Assembly: GCA_963790525.1 (NCBI GenBank)
Contig: CAWBOV010000004.1
Coordinates: 496,001 to 560,000 of the forward strand
DNA: 64,000 nt
Source: CAWBOV01 sp963790525
GTDB lineage: Bacteria > Actinomycetota > Actinomycetes > Mycobacteriales > Jatrophihabitantaceae
Reading direction: 5' to 3'
Of the stretch, positions 16,218 to 25,125 are shown piece after piece. The position numbers and the translations under genes were made by a program. Under the pieces are notes generated by a model, which made no database searches, was not told the DNA's origin, and saw only the letters and a list, made by a program, of their open reading frames with translations. Position 1 is the first letter of the stretch. The number at the start of each line of letters is the position of its first letter.

Positions 16218-16412
16218 GTTGTCCACGGTAGTGCTGACGAGCGATCGCAGCCCAGTGTGCCCGTGTTCGCTCTGGGCGATCCGAGGCCGGTCAGAGCGGC
16301 GCTCCGATTCACGTACATTGATCTAGCTCCGCAGTTGACATCTAATCGTGTCAGCGCGACACGCCTCGCCTTCCCAGGGATCGGGACGGCAGCGGTTAGC
16401 GTTCTGGGCACT

Positions 16413-16601
16413 ATGGGATGGGCTTTCTGGCTGCTGGCGCCGCTGACGGTGACCGTGCTGACCGCGGTGCTGACGTGGTGGTCCGGCCGGCCGCGCACGC
16501 GGCCCTCGGCGGTCCAGGCGATCGCGGAGCACCACCGGTTCCTGGCCGTCCTGGCCGACGCGCCCACACCGCTCAGGGGGCCGGGCTCTAAGGTGGCCTG
16601 A
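16413..16601 (+). CDS. Small single-pass membrane protein
   Basis: A 62-residue ORF: one hydrophobic segment (WAFWLLAPLTVTVLTAVLTW, residues 3-22), then a basic cytosolic tail rich in Arg and Pro. It sits 34 bases upstream of the PDZ-Lon gene on the same strand. Short membrane proteins with WxFWLLxP starts occur at this place in other actinobacteria as far as I recall, which supports it being real. No function is known to me. The 195-base gap before it contains TTGACA (16334-16339) but no clear -10 partner. Confidence 0.55.
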   Translation: MGWAFWLLAPLTVTVLTAVLTWWSGRPRTRPSAVQAIAEHHRFLAVLADAPTPLRGPGSKVA

Positions 16602-16635
16602 TGATCGAGCAGCGCTGCCCCTGGCAGGCCGGGGC

Positions 16636-17664
16636 ATGAGCCGCCGTGTCCGCACCCTCATCACCGGCTGCGTCCTGCTGCTGATCCTTGCGATCGTCGC
16701 GGTCGCGCTGCCCGTGCCCTACGTCATCCTGGGGCCGGGGCCGACGATCAACACTCTCGGCAGCTACGCCGGTCAGACCGTCATCGGGATCAACGGCAAG
16801 CAGGCCAATGCGGTGACCGGCCACCTGAACCTCACGACGGTCAGCGTCTCGACCGGGCGGGTGAGCGTGTTCCAGGCGCTGACCGGCTGGCTCGAGCACG
16901 ACCGTGTCGTGGTCCCGCGCGAGACGATCTACCCGCCCGGTGAGTCCGAGCAGCAGGTCAACCAGCAGGATTCTGCCGACTTCAGCGACTCGCAGAACTC
17001 GGCGGAGGCAGCGGCGTTCTGCGAGCTCGGCTACCCGAAGGGGTTCGGGATCATCGGTGTCAGCACCGAGGTCAAGCCGGCCGGGGCGCTGAAGTCCGGA
17101 GACCGGCTCGTCAGCCTCGACGGTGCGTCCATCTCCTCGCAGACCGCGCTGGAAGCCGTGCTGGCCAAGCAGACGCCCGGCAAGTCCGCCACGATCGACG
17201 TGGTCCGCGACGGGGCGGCCAAGAGCGTCCAGGTCACGCTGCTGAGTCCCGCCTCAGGCAAGACGGGTGCCCGGATCGGCATCGAGGTCGGCACCACGTG
17301 CTTCGCCTCCTTCGACGTGTCGCTGGGCCTCAACCAGGAGATCGGTGGGCCCTCGGCGGGCATGATGTTCGCGCTCGGCATCATGGAGAAGGTCGGCTCG
17401 GTCGACCTGACCGGCGGCCGGTTCGTCGCCGGGACGGGCACGATCGACCCCACCGGCGCGGTCGGTGCGATCGGCGGCATCCAGCTCAAGATGATCGCGG
17501 CCAGGCGGGCGGGCGCGACGCTGTTCCTGGCGCCGGCGTCCAACTGCACCGATGTCCAGGGCAACGTCCCGAAGGGGCTCACGGTCGCAAAGGTATCCAC
17601 CCTGCACCAGGCCGTTCAGGTGCTCGAGGAGACCAAGGCGGGCCAGCAGGTTCCCGGCTGCTGA
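16636..17664 (+). CDS. Membrane-anchored PDZ-Lon (S16) protease, YlbL-like
   Basis: A 342-residue protein: N-terminal transmembrane anchor (about 9-30, GCVLLLILAIVAVALPVPYV), a PDZ domain (about 135-205, GFGIIGVSTEVKPAGALKSGDRLV), and a C-terminal Lon proteolytic domain with the Ser-Lys dyad S240 (GGPSAGMMF) and K285 (GGIQLKMIAA). The active site faces outside by topology. There is no AAA domain, so it is a YlbL/Rv3194c-type protease rather than Lon. The extracellular insertion 110-135 is rich in Gln, Asp and Ser. Its substrates in actinobacteria are not established. Confidence 0.9.
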   Translation: MSRRVRTLITGCVLLLILAIVAVALPVPYVILGPGPTINTLGSYAGQTVIGINGKQANAVTGHLNLTTVSVSTGRVSVFQALTGWLEHDRVVVPRETIYPPGESEQQVNQQDSADFSDSQNSAEAAAFCELGYPKGFGIIGVSTEVKPAGALKSGDRLVSLDGASISSQTALEAVLAKQTPGKSATIDVVRDGAAKSVQVTLLSPASGKTGARIGIEVGTTCFASFDVSLGLNQEIGGPSAGMMFALGIMEKVGSVDLTGGRFVAGTGTIDPTGAVGAIGGIQLKMIAARRAGATLFLAPASNCTDVQGNVPKGLTVAKVSTLHQAVQVLEETKAGQQVPGC

Positions 17665-17683
17665 CCGGTCCTGTGCGTGCCGA

Positions 17684-18244
17684 TCAGGCCAGCGTCGCGC
17701 GCAGGGCGTCGGTCAGGTTCGGCGCGAGATCGGCACCGAAGGCGATGTCGTCCGGCGCGCCGGGCTCCGTGGCGCGGATGCGGACCACCGACGACGTGCG
17801 CCCGTCCCGCAGCACCGCGACCGCCAGCCGGGCCTCCCGCCGCTGCGGGTGCACCGCGGCCTCTGAGACGGCGTCGGGCGAGGACAGCTCCGCCTCTGCC
17901 TCCGGGGGCAGCAGCACGATCTCCTGGACGAGCGCGCAGCCACTCACCGCGTCCGGCCACTCGATCTCGCTGAGCGCCTCGTCCAGCGGCTTGTCGGGCA
18001 GGTCGTCCTGCGCGATCGGGGTGAGCGAGTCCTCCGTGATGGGGGGCGCGTCTGGATCGAGCTTGAGCAGTTCGGCTCCGTTGGGCTCCGCGGCGACCAA
18101 CCTCGTCGGCACCAGGGCGAACAGGGCGGGAGCCTGGTCCCAGCCGGTCGCGGCGACGAAGGTCTCGATCTCCGCGGTGACGGCATCGAGGACGCCGAGC
18201 AGCTGCGGGGACGCCGGATCCGGGTACGGAGGGTTCGTCGACAT
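17684..18244 (-). CDS. PPA1309 family protein
   Basis: A 186-residue actinobacterial protein of unknown function. Typical segments are a helical N-terminus (LLGVLDAVTAEIETFVAATGWDQ), then ALFALVPTRLV, WPDAVSGCALVQEIVLLPPEAE in the middle, and a C-terminal REARLAVAVLRDG strand pair. No catalytic motif, signal peptide or membrane segment is visible. The gene is conserved between the PDZ-Lon protease and UPF0182 genes in many actinobacteria. It is convergent with the protease gene (19 bases between) and divergent from the UPF0182 gene. The family assignment is from memory of these segments. Confidence 0.75.
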   Translation of the reverse strand: MSTNPPYPDPASPQLLGVLDAVTAEIETFVAATGWDQAPALFALVPTRLVAAEPNGAELLKLDPDAPPITEDSLTPIAQDDLPDKPLDEALSEIEWPDAVSGCALVQEIVLLPPEAEAELSSPDAVSEAAVHPQRREARLAVAVLRDGRTSSVVRIRATEPGAPDDIAFGADLAPNLTDALRATLA

Positions 18245-18393
18245 GGCCCCAGCCTGCCAGACGGGCGCCGCGCGGCCGTGCGCGCAGGAACCACAGGGAG
18301 AGTCGGTACGTTCTAGCTACCGCCGGTCGGTGTGCGCACGCGCGCACCACGCTGTGGGCATGAGATGAGTCTGGGAATGAGGAATCGACAACC

Positions 18394-21325
18394 GTGGTGA
18401 TGCGCCCGCCGATGCCGGCGATGCAGCTGTCCCGACGAGCGAAGATCTTGCTGAGCGTGATCGGGGCGCTTGATCGTCCTGCTGATCCTGGCCGGATCCC
18501 TCGTGAACGTCTACACCGACTATCTCTGGTTCGGCGAGGTCGGCTACCGCAAGGTCTTCTCCGCGATCCTGCGGACGCGGATCGTGCTGTTCGTCGTGTT
18601 CGGTCTGGCGATGGCGCTGATCATCGGCGGCAACGTGCTGCTGGCCTACCGCCTGCGCCCCCCGTTCCGCCCCATGTCGCAGGAACAGCAGAACCTCGAG
18701 CGGTACCGGATCGCGCTGGAGCCGCGCAAGCTGCTCGCCCTGATCGTGCTCTCGGTGATCGCCTTCCTCGCGGCGGGCTCGTCGGCGCAGGGCAACTGGA
18801 AGGCGTGGATCCTCTACTTCAACGGAGGTTCCTTCGGCATCAAGGATCCGCAGTTCCACCGGGATGTGTCCTTCTTCGCCTGGGACTACCCGATCTACCG
18901 GCTGCTGCTCGGGTTCTTCTTCACCGGGATCATCTTCTCGATCCTGCTGTCCGCCGCGGTCTACTACCTGTACGGCGCACTGCGGCTGCAGACGCCGGGG
19001 CCCAAGATCACGCTCTCCGCCCGCCGGCACCTGACGATGCTGGTGTTCTTCTTCATCGTGTTCAAGGCGTTCGCCTACTGGCTCGACCGGTACGGCCTGG
19101 TTTTCTCCAGCAGGGGCAAGGTCAACGGCGCCTCCTACACCGACGTCAACGCATCCCTGCCCTCGAAGACGATTCTGTTCTGGATCGCGGTGATCATCGC
19201 GGTCGGCGTCCTGGCGTCCATCTGGATGAGCAGCCCCACGATCCCGGCGATCTCCTTCGGCGTGCTGCTCGTGCTCAGCATCGTCATCAGCGGGATCTAC
19301 CCGGCACTCGTGCAGCAGTTCTCCGTGAAGCCGAACGCGAGCACCAAGGAAGCGCCGTACATCGAACGCAACATCACCGCGACCAGACAGGCCTACGGGA
19401 TCGTCACGTCCACTGACGGCGGCTCGGTGACCTACGACAACTACGCCGCCACCGACACCGCGCCCGCGTCGGCGCTCACCGGCACCACGTCGACCTACGC
19501 CTCGACGATCGGCAACATCCGGTTGCTCGACCCCAACGTGGTCTCACCGACCTTCACCCAGCTCCAGCAGCTGCGCAACATCTACGGCTTCGCCGACAAG
19601 CTCGACATCGACCGGTACACCGAGAACAACAAGACGACCGACTACGTCGTCGGCGTACGTGAGCTGAAGGCCGCGAACCTGTCGTCGACCGGGGGCAACA
19701 ACCAGACGAACTGGATCAACAAGCACACCGTCTACACCCACGGCTACGGCTTCGTCGCCGCCGACGCGGGCAAGGCGCTGAGCTCTCAGGACCAGTTCTC
19801 CGAGGGCGACATCCCCCCGACGGGCTTCGTGAAGATCGCCCAGCCCGAGGTGTACTACGGCGAGCTGGGGGTGGACTACTCGATCGTCGGCGCCACGGGA
19901 ACTCCGCGCGAGTTCAACGGCAGCGACCAGACCAAGTCGACCTACACCGGAACCGGTGGCGTGAAGCTGTCCAACGTCTTCACGCGGCTGGCGTTCGCAG
20001 TCAAGTACGGCGAGATCAACTTCCTGCTGAACGACGCCGCCAAGGCCAAGGGCGCGAAGATCATCTTCGACCGCAACCCCCGGCAGCGGGTCCTCAAGGT
20101 GGCGCCCTACCTGAAGGTCGACGGTGACCCCTACCCGGCCGTCATCGGTGGGCGCATCGTGTGGATGCTCGACGGCTACACGACGATGTCGAACTACCCG
20201 TACTCGGAGAAGGAACAGCTGGGCGATGTCACCGCCGACTCGCTGACCTCCCAGAACCGGACGGCCAAGCAACCCGATGCGTCGTTCAACTACATCCGCA
20301 ACTCGGTCAAGGCGACCGTGGACGCCTACGACGGAACGGTGAAGCTCTACGCGTGGGACGACACCGATCCGGTGCTCAAGGCGTGGATGAAGGCCTTCCC
20401 CGGCACGATCCTGCCGAAGTCGGCGATGCCGGCGGACGTGATGGCCCACGTGCGGTACCCGCAGGACCTGTTCGAGGTCCAGCGCGCCCTGCTCGCGCAG
20501 TACCACGTCAGCGACCCGGTGCAGTTCTACAACGCCAGCGACCAGTGGTCGGTCCCGACCGACCCCTACGTCCCCGGTGAGAACCAGCCGCCGTACTACC
20601 AGCTGGCCGCGGCGCCGAACACCACGACGGGTACCGAGTTCCAGCTCACCTCGCCGATGAAGGTGCTCAGCCGCGACAACCTCGCCGCGTACATCTCCGT
20701 CGACGCCGATCCCGGGCCGAACTACGGCAAGTTCACCGTGCTCCGACTACCGTCGGGCTCCGCGGTACTCGGCCCGACACAGGTGGCGAACCAGTTCAAG
20801 TCCCAGACCCGGGTGTCGCAGGAGGTCACGCTCTTCGACCAGGGCGGCTCCAAGGTGGTCTACGCCAACCTGCTCACCCTTCCCGTGGGCGGTGGTTTCC
20901 TCTACGTCCAGCCGCTCTACGTCCAGGGCTCGGGCACAGCCATACCCATTCTCCGACGCGTGATCGTGTACTACGGAGACAAGATCGGCTACGACGACAC
21001 GTTGGCCGGCGCGCTGCTGAATCTCTCCCAACCCGTGGTCGGGCAGGGCATCGATGATGCGGTGACGGCGACCGGGGGCCCCACGACGTCGGCGACACCG
21101 ACCGTGACCCCGTCCACGGGGACAACTCTGCCCGCGAACCCCACCATCAATCAGATCCTGACCCAGATCAACGACGCCTCGCAGCGGCTCCAGGACGGTT
21201 ACCGGACGGGCAACTTCACCGAGGTCGGCCAGGCGCAGGCGGATCTGGCCAGGCTGTCGGCGCAGTACCTGCAGGTGGAGGCCAGCGCGTCGGGAAGCTC
21301 CACCCCGACCGTGAAGCCGAGTTAA
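18394..21325 (+). CDS. UPF0182 family membrane protein, frameshifted near the start
   Basis: Large actinobacterial membrane protein (about 976 residues after correction; Rv3193c-like). Six to seven transmembrane helices fill the first 300 residues, and a long extracytoplasmic domain follows (YLKVDGDPYPAVIGGRIVWM region). The C-terminal tail is Thr/Pro/Ser-rich. The natural start (GTG 18394 or ATG 18400) is one frame away from the body. Deleting one T from the doublet at 18470-18471 joins KILLSVIGAL to IVLLILAGSLVN. Without correction only TTG 18470 onward (951 residues) reads through, and that loses half of the first helix. Function unknown. Confidence 0.88.
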
Positions 21326-21343
21326 GGCGAGATGTCGGCGAGT

Positions 21344-21372
21344 TTGCCATCGCGTGCGCTGCCCCGTAGGGT
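21344..21372 (+). promoter_or_regulatory. Promoter of the initiator tRNA gene
   Basis: TTGCCA (21344-21349) and TAGGGT (21367-21372) are separated by 17 bases. Transcription would start near 21379, about 6 bases before the mature tRNA 5' end. The match to the principal sigma factor consensus is good. Confidence 0.65.
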
Positions 21373-21384
21373 TGGCCTTACCGA

Positions 21385-21458
21385 CGCGGGGTGGAGCAGC
21401 TCGGTAGCTCGCTGGGCTCATAACCCAGAGGTCGCAGGTTCAAATCCTGTCCCCGCTA
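21385..21458 (+). tRNA. Initiator tRNA-fMet (CAT)
   Basis: Cloverleaf with CAT anticodon in GGGCTCATAACCC. The three consecutive G-C pairs flanking the anticodon loop mark the initiator. The acceptor stem CGCGGGG pairs with CCCCGC, leaving an unpaired C1/U72 end as expected for fMet. The T arm reads GGTTCAAATCC. The CCA end is not encoded: the sequence after A73 is CA then acgt. Confidence 0.95.
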
Positions 21459-21477
21459 CAACGTAAGTTGCTGAACA

Positions 21478-21516
21478 CAAGGCCTCCGGCGCATCGCGCT
21501 GGGGGCCTTGTTCGTT
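21478..21516 (+). terminator. Intrinsic terminator after tRNA-fMet
   Basis: A 10-bp stem (CAAGGCCTCC at 21478-21487 with GGGGGCCTTG at 21501-21510, one G-U pair) and a 13-base loop, followed by TTCGTT. It lies 20 bases after the tRNA and would end its transcript before the PAP2 gene. Confidence 0.75.
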
Positions 21517-21585
21517 CCCACCTGCGGCTGAGCACAGGAGACGAGCCACATCGTCGATACACCGCGGACGAGCAGAATCGCGGCG

Positions 21586-22260
21586 ATGACCCGCGCCGAG
21601 GACGCCGCACCGCATCCCTCGCGGCGGCGCCTGCTGGCCGGGGCTCTGGTGCTGCTCGCCGGGCCGCTGGTCGCGCTCGTCCTCGCGGTCCGCTCGGCTG
21701 ACAATCCGGTCCAGCGCGTCGATCATCGCCTCGCCGCCTCGCTGCACACCATGGCGATCCACCACCCCGCCTACACGCGGGCCATGCAGATCGTCAGTGA
21801 CATCGGTTCGGTCCTGTGGTGGGTGATCCTCGTCCCGGTGGCGGCCTGGCTTGCCTACCGCGCCAGATTCCGGCTGGCCGCGTTCGTTCTGGTGTCCGCG
21901 GTGGGAAGCGTCGCGCTCAACCGGGCAGTGAAGCACCTCGTCGGACGGCCTCGACCGACGTTCCTCCACCCCGTGTCGGCGGCGGGCGGGTGGTCGTTCC
22001 CGAGCGGGCACGCTCAGGCGGCGGTCGTCGGGGTGATCATCCTGGGTGCCGTCGTCCCCTCGTTGGCCCGGCGTCCGGTGCCGGCCGCGGTGCTCGTTGT
22101 CGTGGCGCTGCTGATCGCCTACTCACGCATCGCGCTCGGCATGCACTACCTCTCCGACCTCGTCGGTTCGCTGGTGCTGGGAGCGGCCTGGATGTTGGTG
22201 TCATCGTCGATCTTCACGCCCTGGACGTCCGCGCTGCCCTCGCGCCGGACGGTCACGTGA
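21586..22260 (+). CDS. PAP2-family membrane phosphatase
   Basis: A 224-residue integral membrane phosphatase. The three PAP2 motifs are complete: K116-x6-RP (KHLVGRPRP), PSGH at 139-142, and SR-x5-H-x3-D (SRIALGMHYLSD, 180-191). About five to six hydrophobic helices surround them. Family members dephosphorylate lipid phosphates such as phosphatidate or undecaprenyl pyrophosphate on the outer membrane face; which lipid is used here cannot be told. It follows the tRNA terminator, so it needs its own promoter, and it is convergent with the thioesterase gene 17 bases away. Confidence 0.9.
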   Translation: MTRAEDAAPHPSRRRLLAGALVLLAGPLVALVLAVRSADNPVQRVDHRLAASLHTMAIHHPAYTRAMQIVSDIGSVLWWVILVPVAAWLAYRARFRLAAFVLVSAVGSVALNRAVKHLVGRPRPTFLHPVSAAGGWSFPSGHAQAAVVGVIILGAVVPSLARRPVPAAVLVVVALLIAYSRIALGMHYLSDLVGSLVLGAAWMLVSSSIFTPWTSALPSRRTVT

Positions 22261-22276
22261 GCAAGTGGTCCACCGG

Positions 22277-23074
22277 TCAGTCCGCTCGACGTTGCACGAG
22301 CAAGGGCTGAGTCGCGACGCCGAACGCGCCGTCGCGATCGGAGACCGCCGCCTGCGCCATGCCGGTGCCCCGGGAGTCGATCACAGTCTCGGCGTCGACC
22401 AGGATCCAGTCGCCCACCGGTTCGCGATACAGGGTCAGCGACAGTGTCGGCGGCACGAAGAGCCACTCGTCGAGGCTCAGCACGCTGCTGAGGCCGTTGG
22501 CGGAGTCGGCGATGATCAGGGCGCGCTGGAGCCCGGACGTCGTCTCACCGTGGACGAGAGGGAGCCGGGGGCGCGCCCAGACGCGCGCCGGTCCCAGCTC
22601 GGTGTAGTGGCCGCCGACGAAACGCCACTCGATCGCCCGGCCGTAGCCCCAGTCCGGCGCGACCGAGGCGAAGTAGCGCTGCGGTTGCGGATCGGGCAGC
22701 TCGGGCGGCTGGACGGCCTGCTCGGGCATCGCGGGCGCGCTACCAGGGGACACCCGCATCCGCCAGGCCCGGGCGACCACAGCTGTTCGACCCGCCGTGC
22801 TCAGCCGCGCCTCGACGAGTTCGACCCGCCGTCCCGGACGGATCACCTCGGCCTCGACCGTCATCACCCCCTGCGGGATGCCGCCCAGGAAGTCGACGCT
22901 CACCCGGCACACCGCCATGTCCGGCCGCGGGGAGCACAGCTCGATCGCGCGGGCCAGCAACGCCGACGGGGGGCCGCCGTGCTGCTGCGTCGGGTCCCAC
23001 GGGCTCGTCGTCGCGGTCGTCGAGCGGAACGTCCCGTCGGGCTCGGGCAGGTAGAACGCGACAGGCTCGGTCAT
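22277..23074 (-). CDS. Acyl-CoA thioesterase (double hotdog)
   Basis: A 265-residue TesB/acyl-CoA thioesterase-like protein with two hotdog halves. The first contains TQQHGGPPSALLARAIE (about 30-46) and the RVSVDFLGGIPQG strand; the second contains WRFVGG, TSGLQRALIIADSANG and WLFVPPTLSLTLYREP. The GGPPSALLARA segment is the usual entry to the first hotdog helix. It would hydrolyse acyl-CoA thioesters in the cytosol; chain length is unknown. I chose ATG 23074; sequence upstream is a shadow of folP2. It is 34 bases downstream of the folP2-like gene on the same strand and may share its transcript. Confidence 0.85.
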   Translation of the reverse strand: MTEPVAFYLPEPDGTFRSTTATTSPWDPTQQHGGPPSALLARAIELCSPRPDMAVCRVSVDFLGGIPQGVMTVEAEVIRPGRRVELVEARLSTAGRTAVVARAWRMRVSPGSAPAMPEQAVQPPELPDPQPQRYFASVAPDWGYGRAIEWRFVGGHYTELGPARVWARPRLPLVHGETTSGLQRALIIADSANGLSSVLSLDEWLFVPPTLSLTLYREPVGDWILVDAETVIDSRGTGMAQAAVSDRDGAFGVATQPLLVQRRAD

Positions 23075-23108
23075 GCGGCTCCTCGGTGATGGGGTGGGCG
23101 GTGAGGGC

Positions 23109-23981
23109 TCAGGCCAGGCCCCGGGTCGTGCGGGCCGGGGCGCGCCGGCCCTGGATGCTGGCCACCATGTCCACCACGTGCCGGGTGCGGCGCACTTCGT
23201 GGGCTCGGAACACCGCGGCACCGGCGGCCGCGGCGAACGCGGTGGCGGCGAGCGTCCCGTCGACGCGATCGGCGAGGTCGACGCCGAGCGTTTCGCCCAC
23301 GAAGTCCTTGTTCGACAGTGCCATCAGCACCGGCCACCCCGTCGCGACGAGGTCGGCCGTGTGGCGCAGCAGCGTCAGCCCGTGCCAGGTGTTCTTGCCG
23401 AAATCGTGCGTCGGGTCGATGAGGATGCCCGCTCGGGGGACGCCGAGCGCGACCAGTTCCTCGGCGCGGCCCGTGGTCTCGGCGATCACGTCAGCCACGA
23501 CGTCGTCGTAGTGGACCCGGTGGGGACGGGTCCGGGGCTGGGCACCACCGGTGTGGGAGCAGACGTAGCCGGCGCCGAACTCCGCGGCCACCTCGGCGAG
23601 ACCCGGGTCGGCCGACTGCCAGGTGTCGTTGATGAGGTCGGCTCCCTCGAGGCAGGCCAGGCGGCCGACCTCGCTGCGCCAGGTGTCCACGCTGATGACC
23701 AGGTCCGGGTAGCCGCTCCGGATGGCCGCGACGAAGGGGACGATGCGGCGGATCTCCTCGGCCACGTCGACGTCGGCTCCCGGACCGGCCTTCACCCCGC
23801 CGATGTCGACGATGTCGGCGCCCTCGGCGACTGCGCGCTCCACGGCGGCGAGGGCGGCGGGATCGGAGAAGGTGGCGCCGCGGTCGTAGAAGGAGTCGGG
23901 CGTGCGGTTGACGATCGCCATGACCAGCGCGCGTTCGGTGGTCGTGCTCCGCCCGCGGAAACGCAGACCGGGGGGCGTCAC
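23109..23981 (-). CDS. folP2: FolP2-like dihydropteroate synthase homologue
   Basis: A 290-residue TIM-barrel protein of the pterin-binding family. It carries NRTPDSFYDRG (near 25), DIGGVKAGPG (near 60), SVDTWRSEV, DLINDTW and ALSNKDFVGE (near 220). The canonical enzyme has DIGGESTRPG and a RKS lysine; the KAG and SNKD changes are those of FolP2. The M. tuberculosis FolP2 was reported to lack dihydropteroate synthase activity, so its real role is open. As in M. tuberculosis it lies beside gpgS, but here the two are divergent. The start is GTG 23981. Confidence 0.85.
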   Translation of the reverse strand: MTPPGLRFRGRSTTTERALVMAIVNRTPDSFYDRGATFSDPAALAAVERAVAEGADIVDIGGVKAGPGADVDVAEEIRRIVPFVAAIRSGYPDLVISVDTWRSEVGRLACLEGADLINDTWQSADPGLAEVAAEFGAGYVCSHTGGAQPRTRPHRVHYDDVVADVIAETTGRAEELVALGVPRAGILIDPTHDFGKNTWHGLTLLRHTADLVATGWPVLMALSNKDFVGETLGVDLADRVDGTLAATAFAAAAGAAVFRAHEVRRTRHVVDMVASIQGRRAPARTTRGLA

Positions 23982-24119
23982 GGGAGCGCTCGGTGCACGG
24001 TCACCCGTTCACCCTGCCACGGCGGCGCCGCGCCCGCCGCAGGTACTGTCGGACAGGTCGTTTCCCCCTGCCCGGCGGAGGCGAAATGCCGCGTGATGCG
24101 GCCGGGTCGGGAGGATGCC

Positions 24120-25079
24120 ATGCGCGAGGACGCTGCCCGCTGGCTGGTCGATCGCGGCTCGCGCAGCTCCGACTGGCCCCTTGCCGAGGTGCTCGCGGCC
24201 AAGCGTTCCGCGGGGCTCACGGTTAGCGTCGTCATCCCCGCCCGCAACGAGGCGGCGACGATCGGCGCGATCGTGAAGGAGTTGCGCAGCGACCTCGTCG
24301 ACGGCGCCCCTGTCATCGACGAGCTGATCGTCATGGATTCCCTGTCCTCGGACGCGACGGCCGACGTGGCCGCGAGCGCCGGCGCGAGCGTGCACTCCGT
24401 CGCCGACGTCGTCCCGGAACTCGGCGTCCATCCCGGTAAGGGCGAGGCACTGTGGAAGGCCCAGTTCGTCACCAGCGGCGACATCCTGGTGTTCCTCGAC
24501 GGTGACCTGATGGACTGGGGCACGCATTTCGTCACCGGCCTGCTCGGCCCGCTCTGCGTCGACCCGGGCATCTTGCTGAACCGCGGCCACTACGACCGCC
24601 TCACCGATCCGGCCGGCGCACAGCCGCTGGGTGGGAGGGTCACCGAACTGCTGGCGCGACCGCTGCTCGCGCTGCGGTGGCCGAGCCTGTCCGGCGTCAT
24701 GCAGCCGCTGGCGGGGGAGTGGGCGATCCGCCGCAGCCTGTTCGAGACGCTGTCGGTGCCCGTGGGCTACGGGATCGAGCTGTCGACCCTGATCGACACG
24801 TTCCAGCAATCAGGACTGGACGCGCTGGCCCAGGTCGACCTCGGCCAGCGCGCCCACCGCTCGCGGGCGCTGCTGGACCTCAGCGTGATGTCCACGGAGA
24901 TCCTGCGGATCGCCGATGTCCGGTCCGGGCATGCGCGGGCCGAGCAACCCCCCGCCGTCGTCGAGCTGCAGCAACCGGACAGGTCACGCCCCGGGGAGTG
25001 GATGTCGCGTCCCGTGCCGGTCGGTGAACGCCCTCCCGCGGTGAGCGTGCCGGCGTACGCTGCCGCCGTGCGGCGCTAG
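24120..25079 (+). CDS. gpgS: Glucosyl-3-phosphoglycerate synthase
   Basis: GT81 family glycosyltransferase of 319 residues. It joins glucose from an NDP-sugar to 3-phosphoglycerate, the first step to methylglucose lipopolysaccharide or glucosylglycerate. Seen here: the GT-A nucleotide-binding start SVVIPARNEAATIG (36-49), PGKGEALW (105-112), the metal motif DGD at 127-129 (DSD in the mycobacterial enzyme), GRVTELLARPLL, MQPLAGEWA and LGQRAHRSR. The chosen ATG follows GGGAGGA by 4 bases; an in-frame ATG at 24096 would add eight residues but has no Shine-Dalgarno. Confidence 0.9.
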   Translation: MREDAARWLVDRGSRSSDWPLAEVLAAKRSAGLTVSVVIPARNEAATIGAIVKELRSDLVDGAPVIDELIVMDSLSSDATADVAASAGASVHSVADVVPELGVHPGKGEALWKAQFVTSGDILVFLDGDLMDWGTHFVTGLLGPLCVDPGILLNRGHYDRLTDPAGAQPLGGRVTELLARPLLALRWPSLSGVMQPLAGEWAIRRSLFETLSVPVGYGIELSTLIDTFQQSGLDALAQVDLGQRAHRSRALLDLSVMSTEILRIADVRSGHARAEQPPAVVELQQPDRSRPGEWMSRPVPVGERPPAVSVPAYAAAVRR

Positions 25080-25125
25080 GGTCGCTTAGGCGCAACGTCG
25101 CGCCGAGCGGACCGGGAGATCACAC

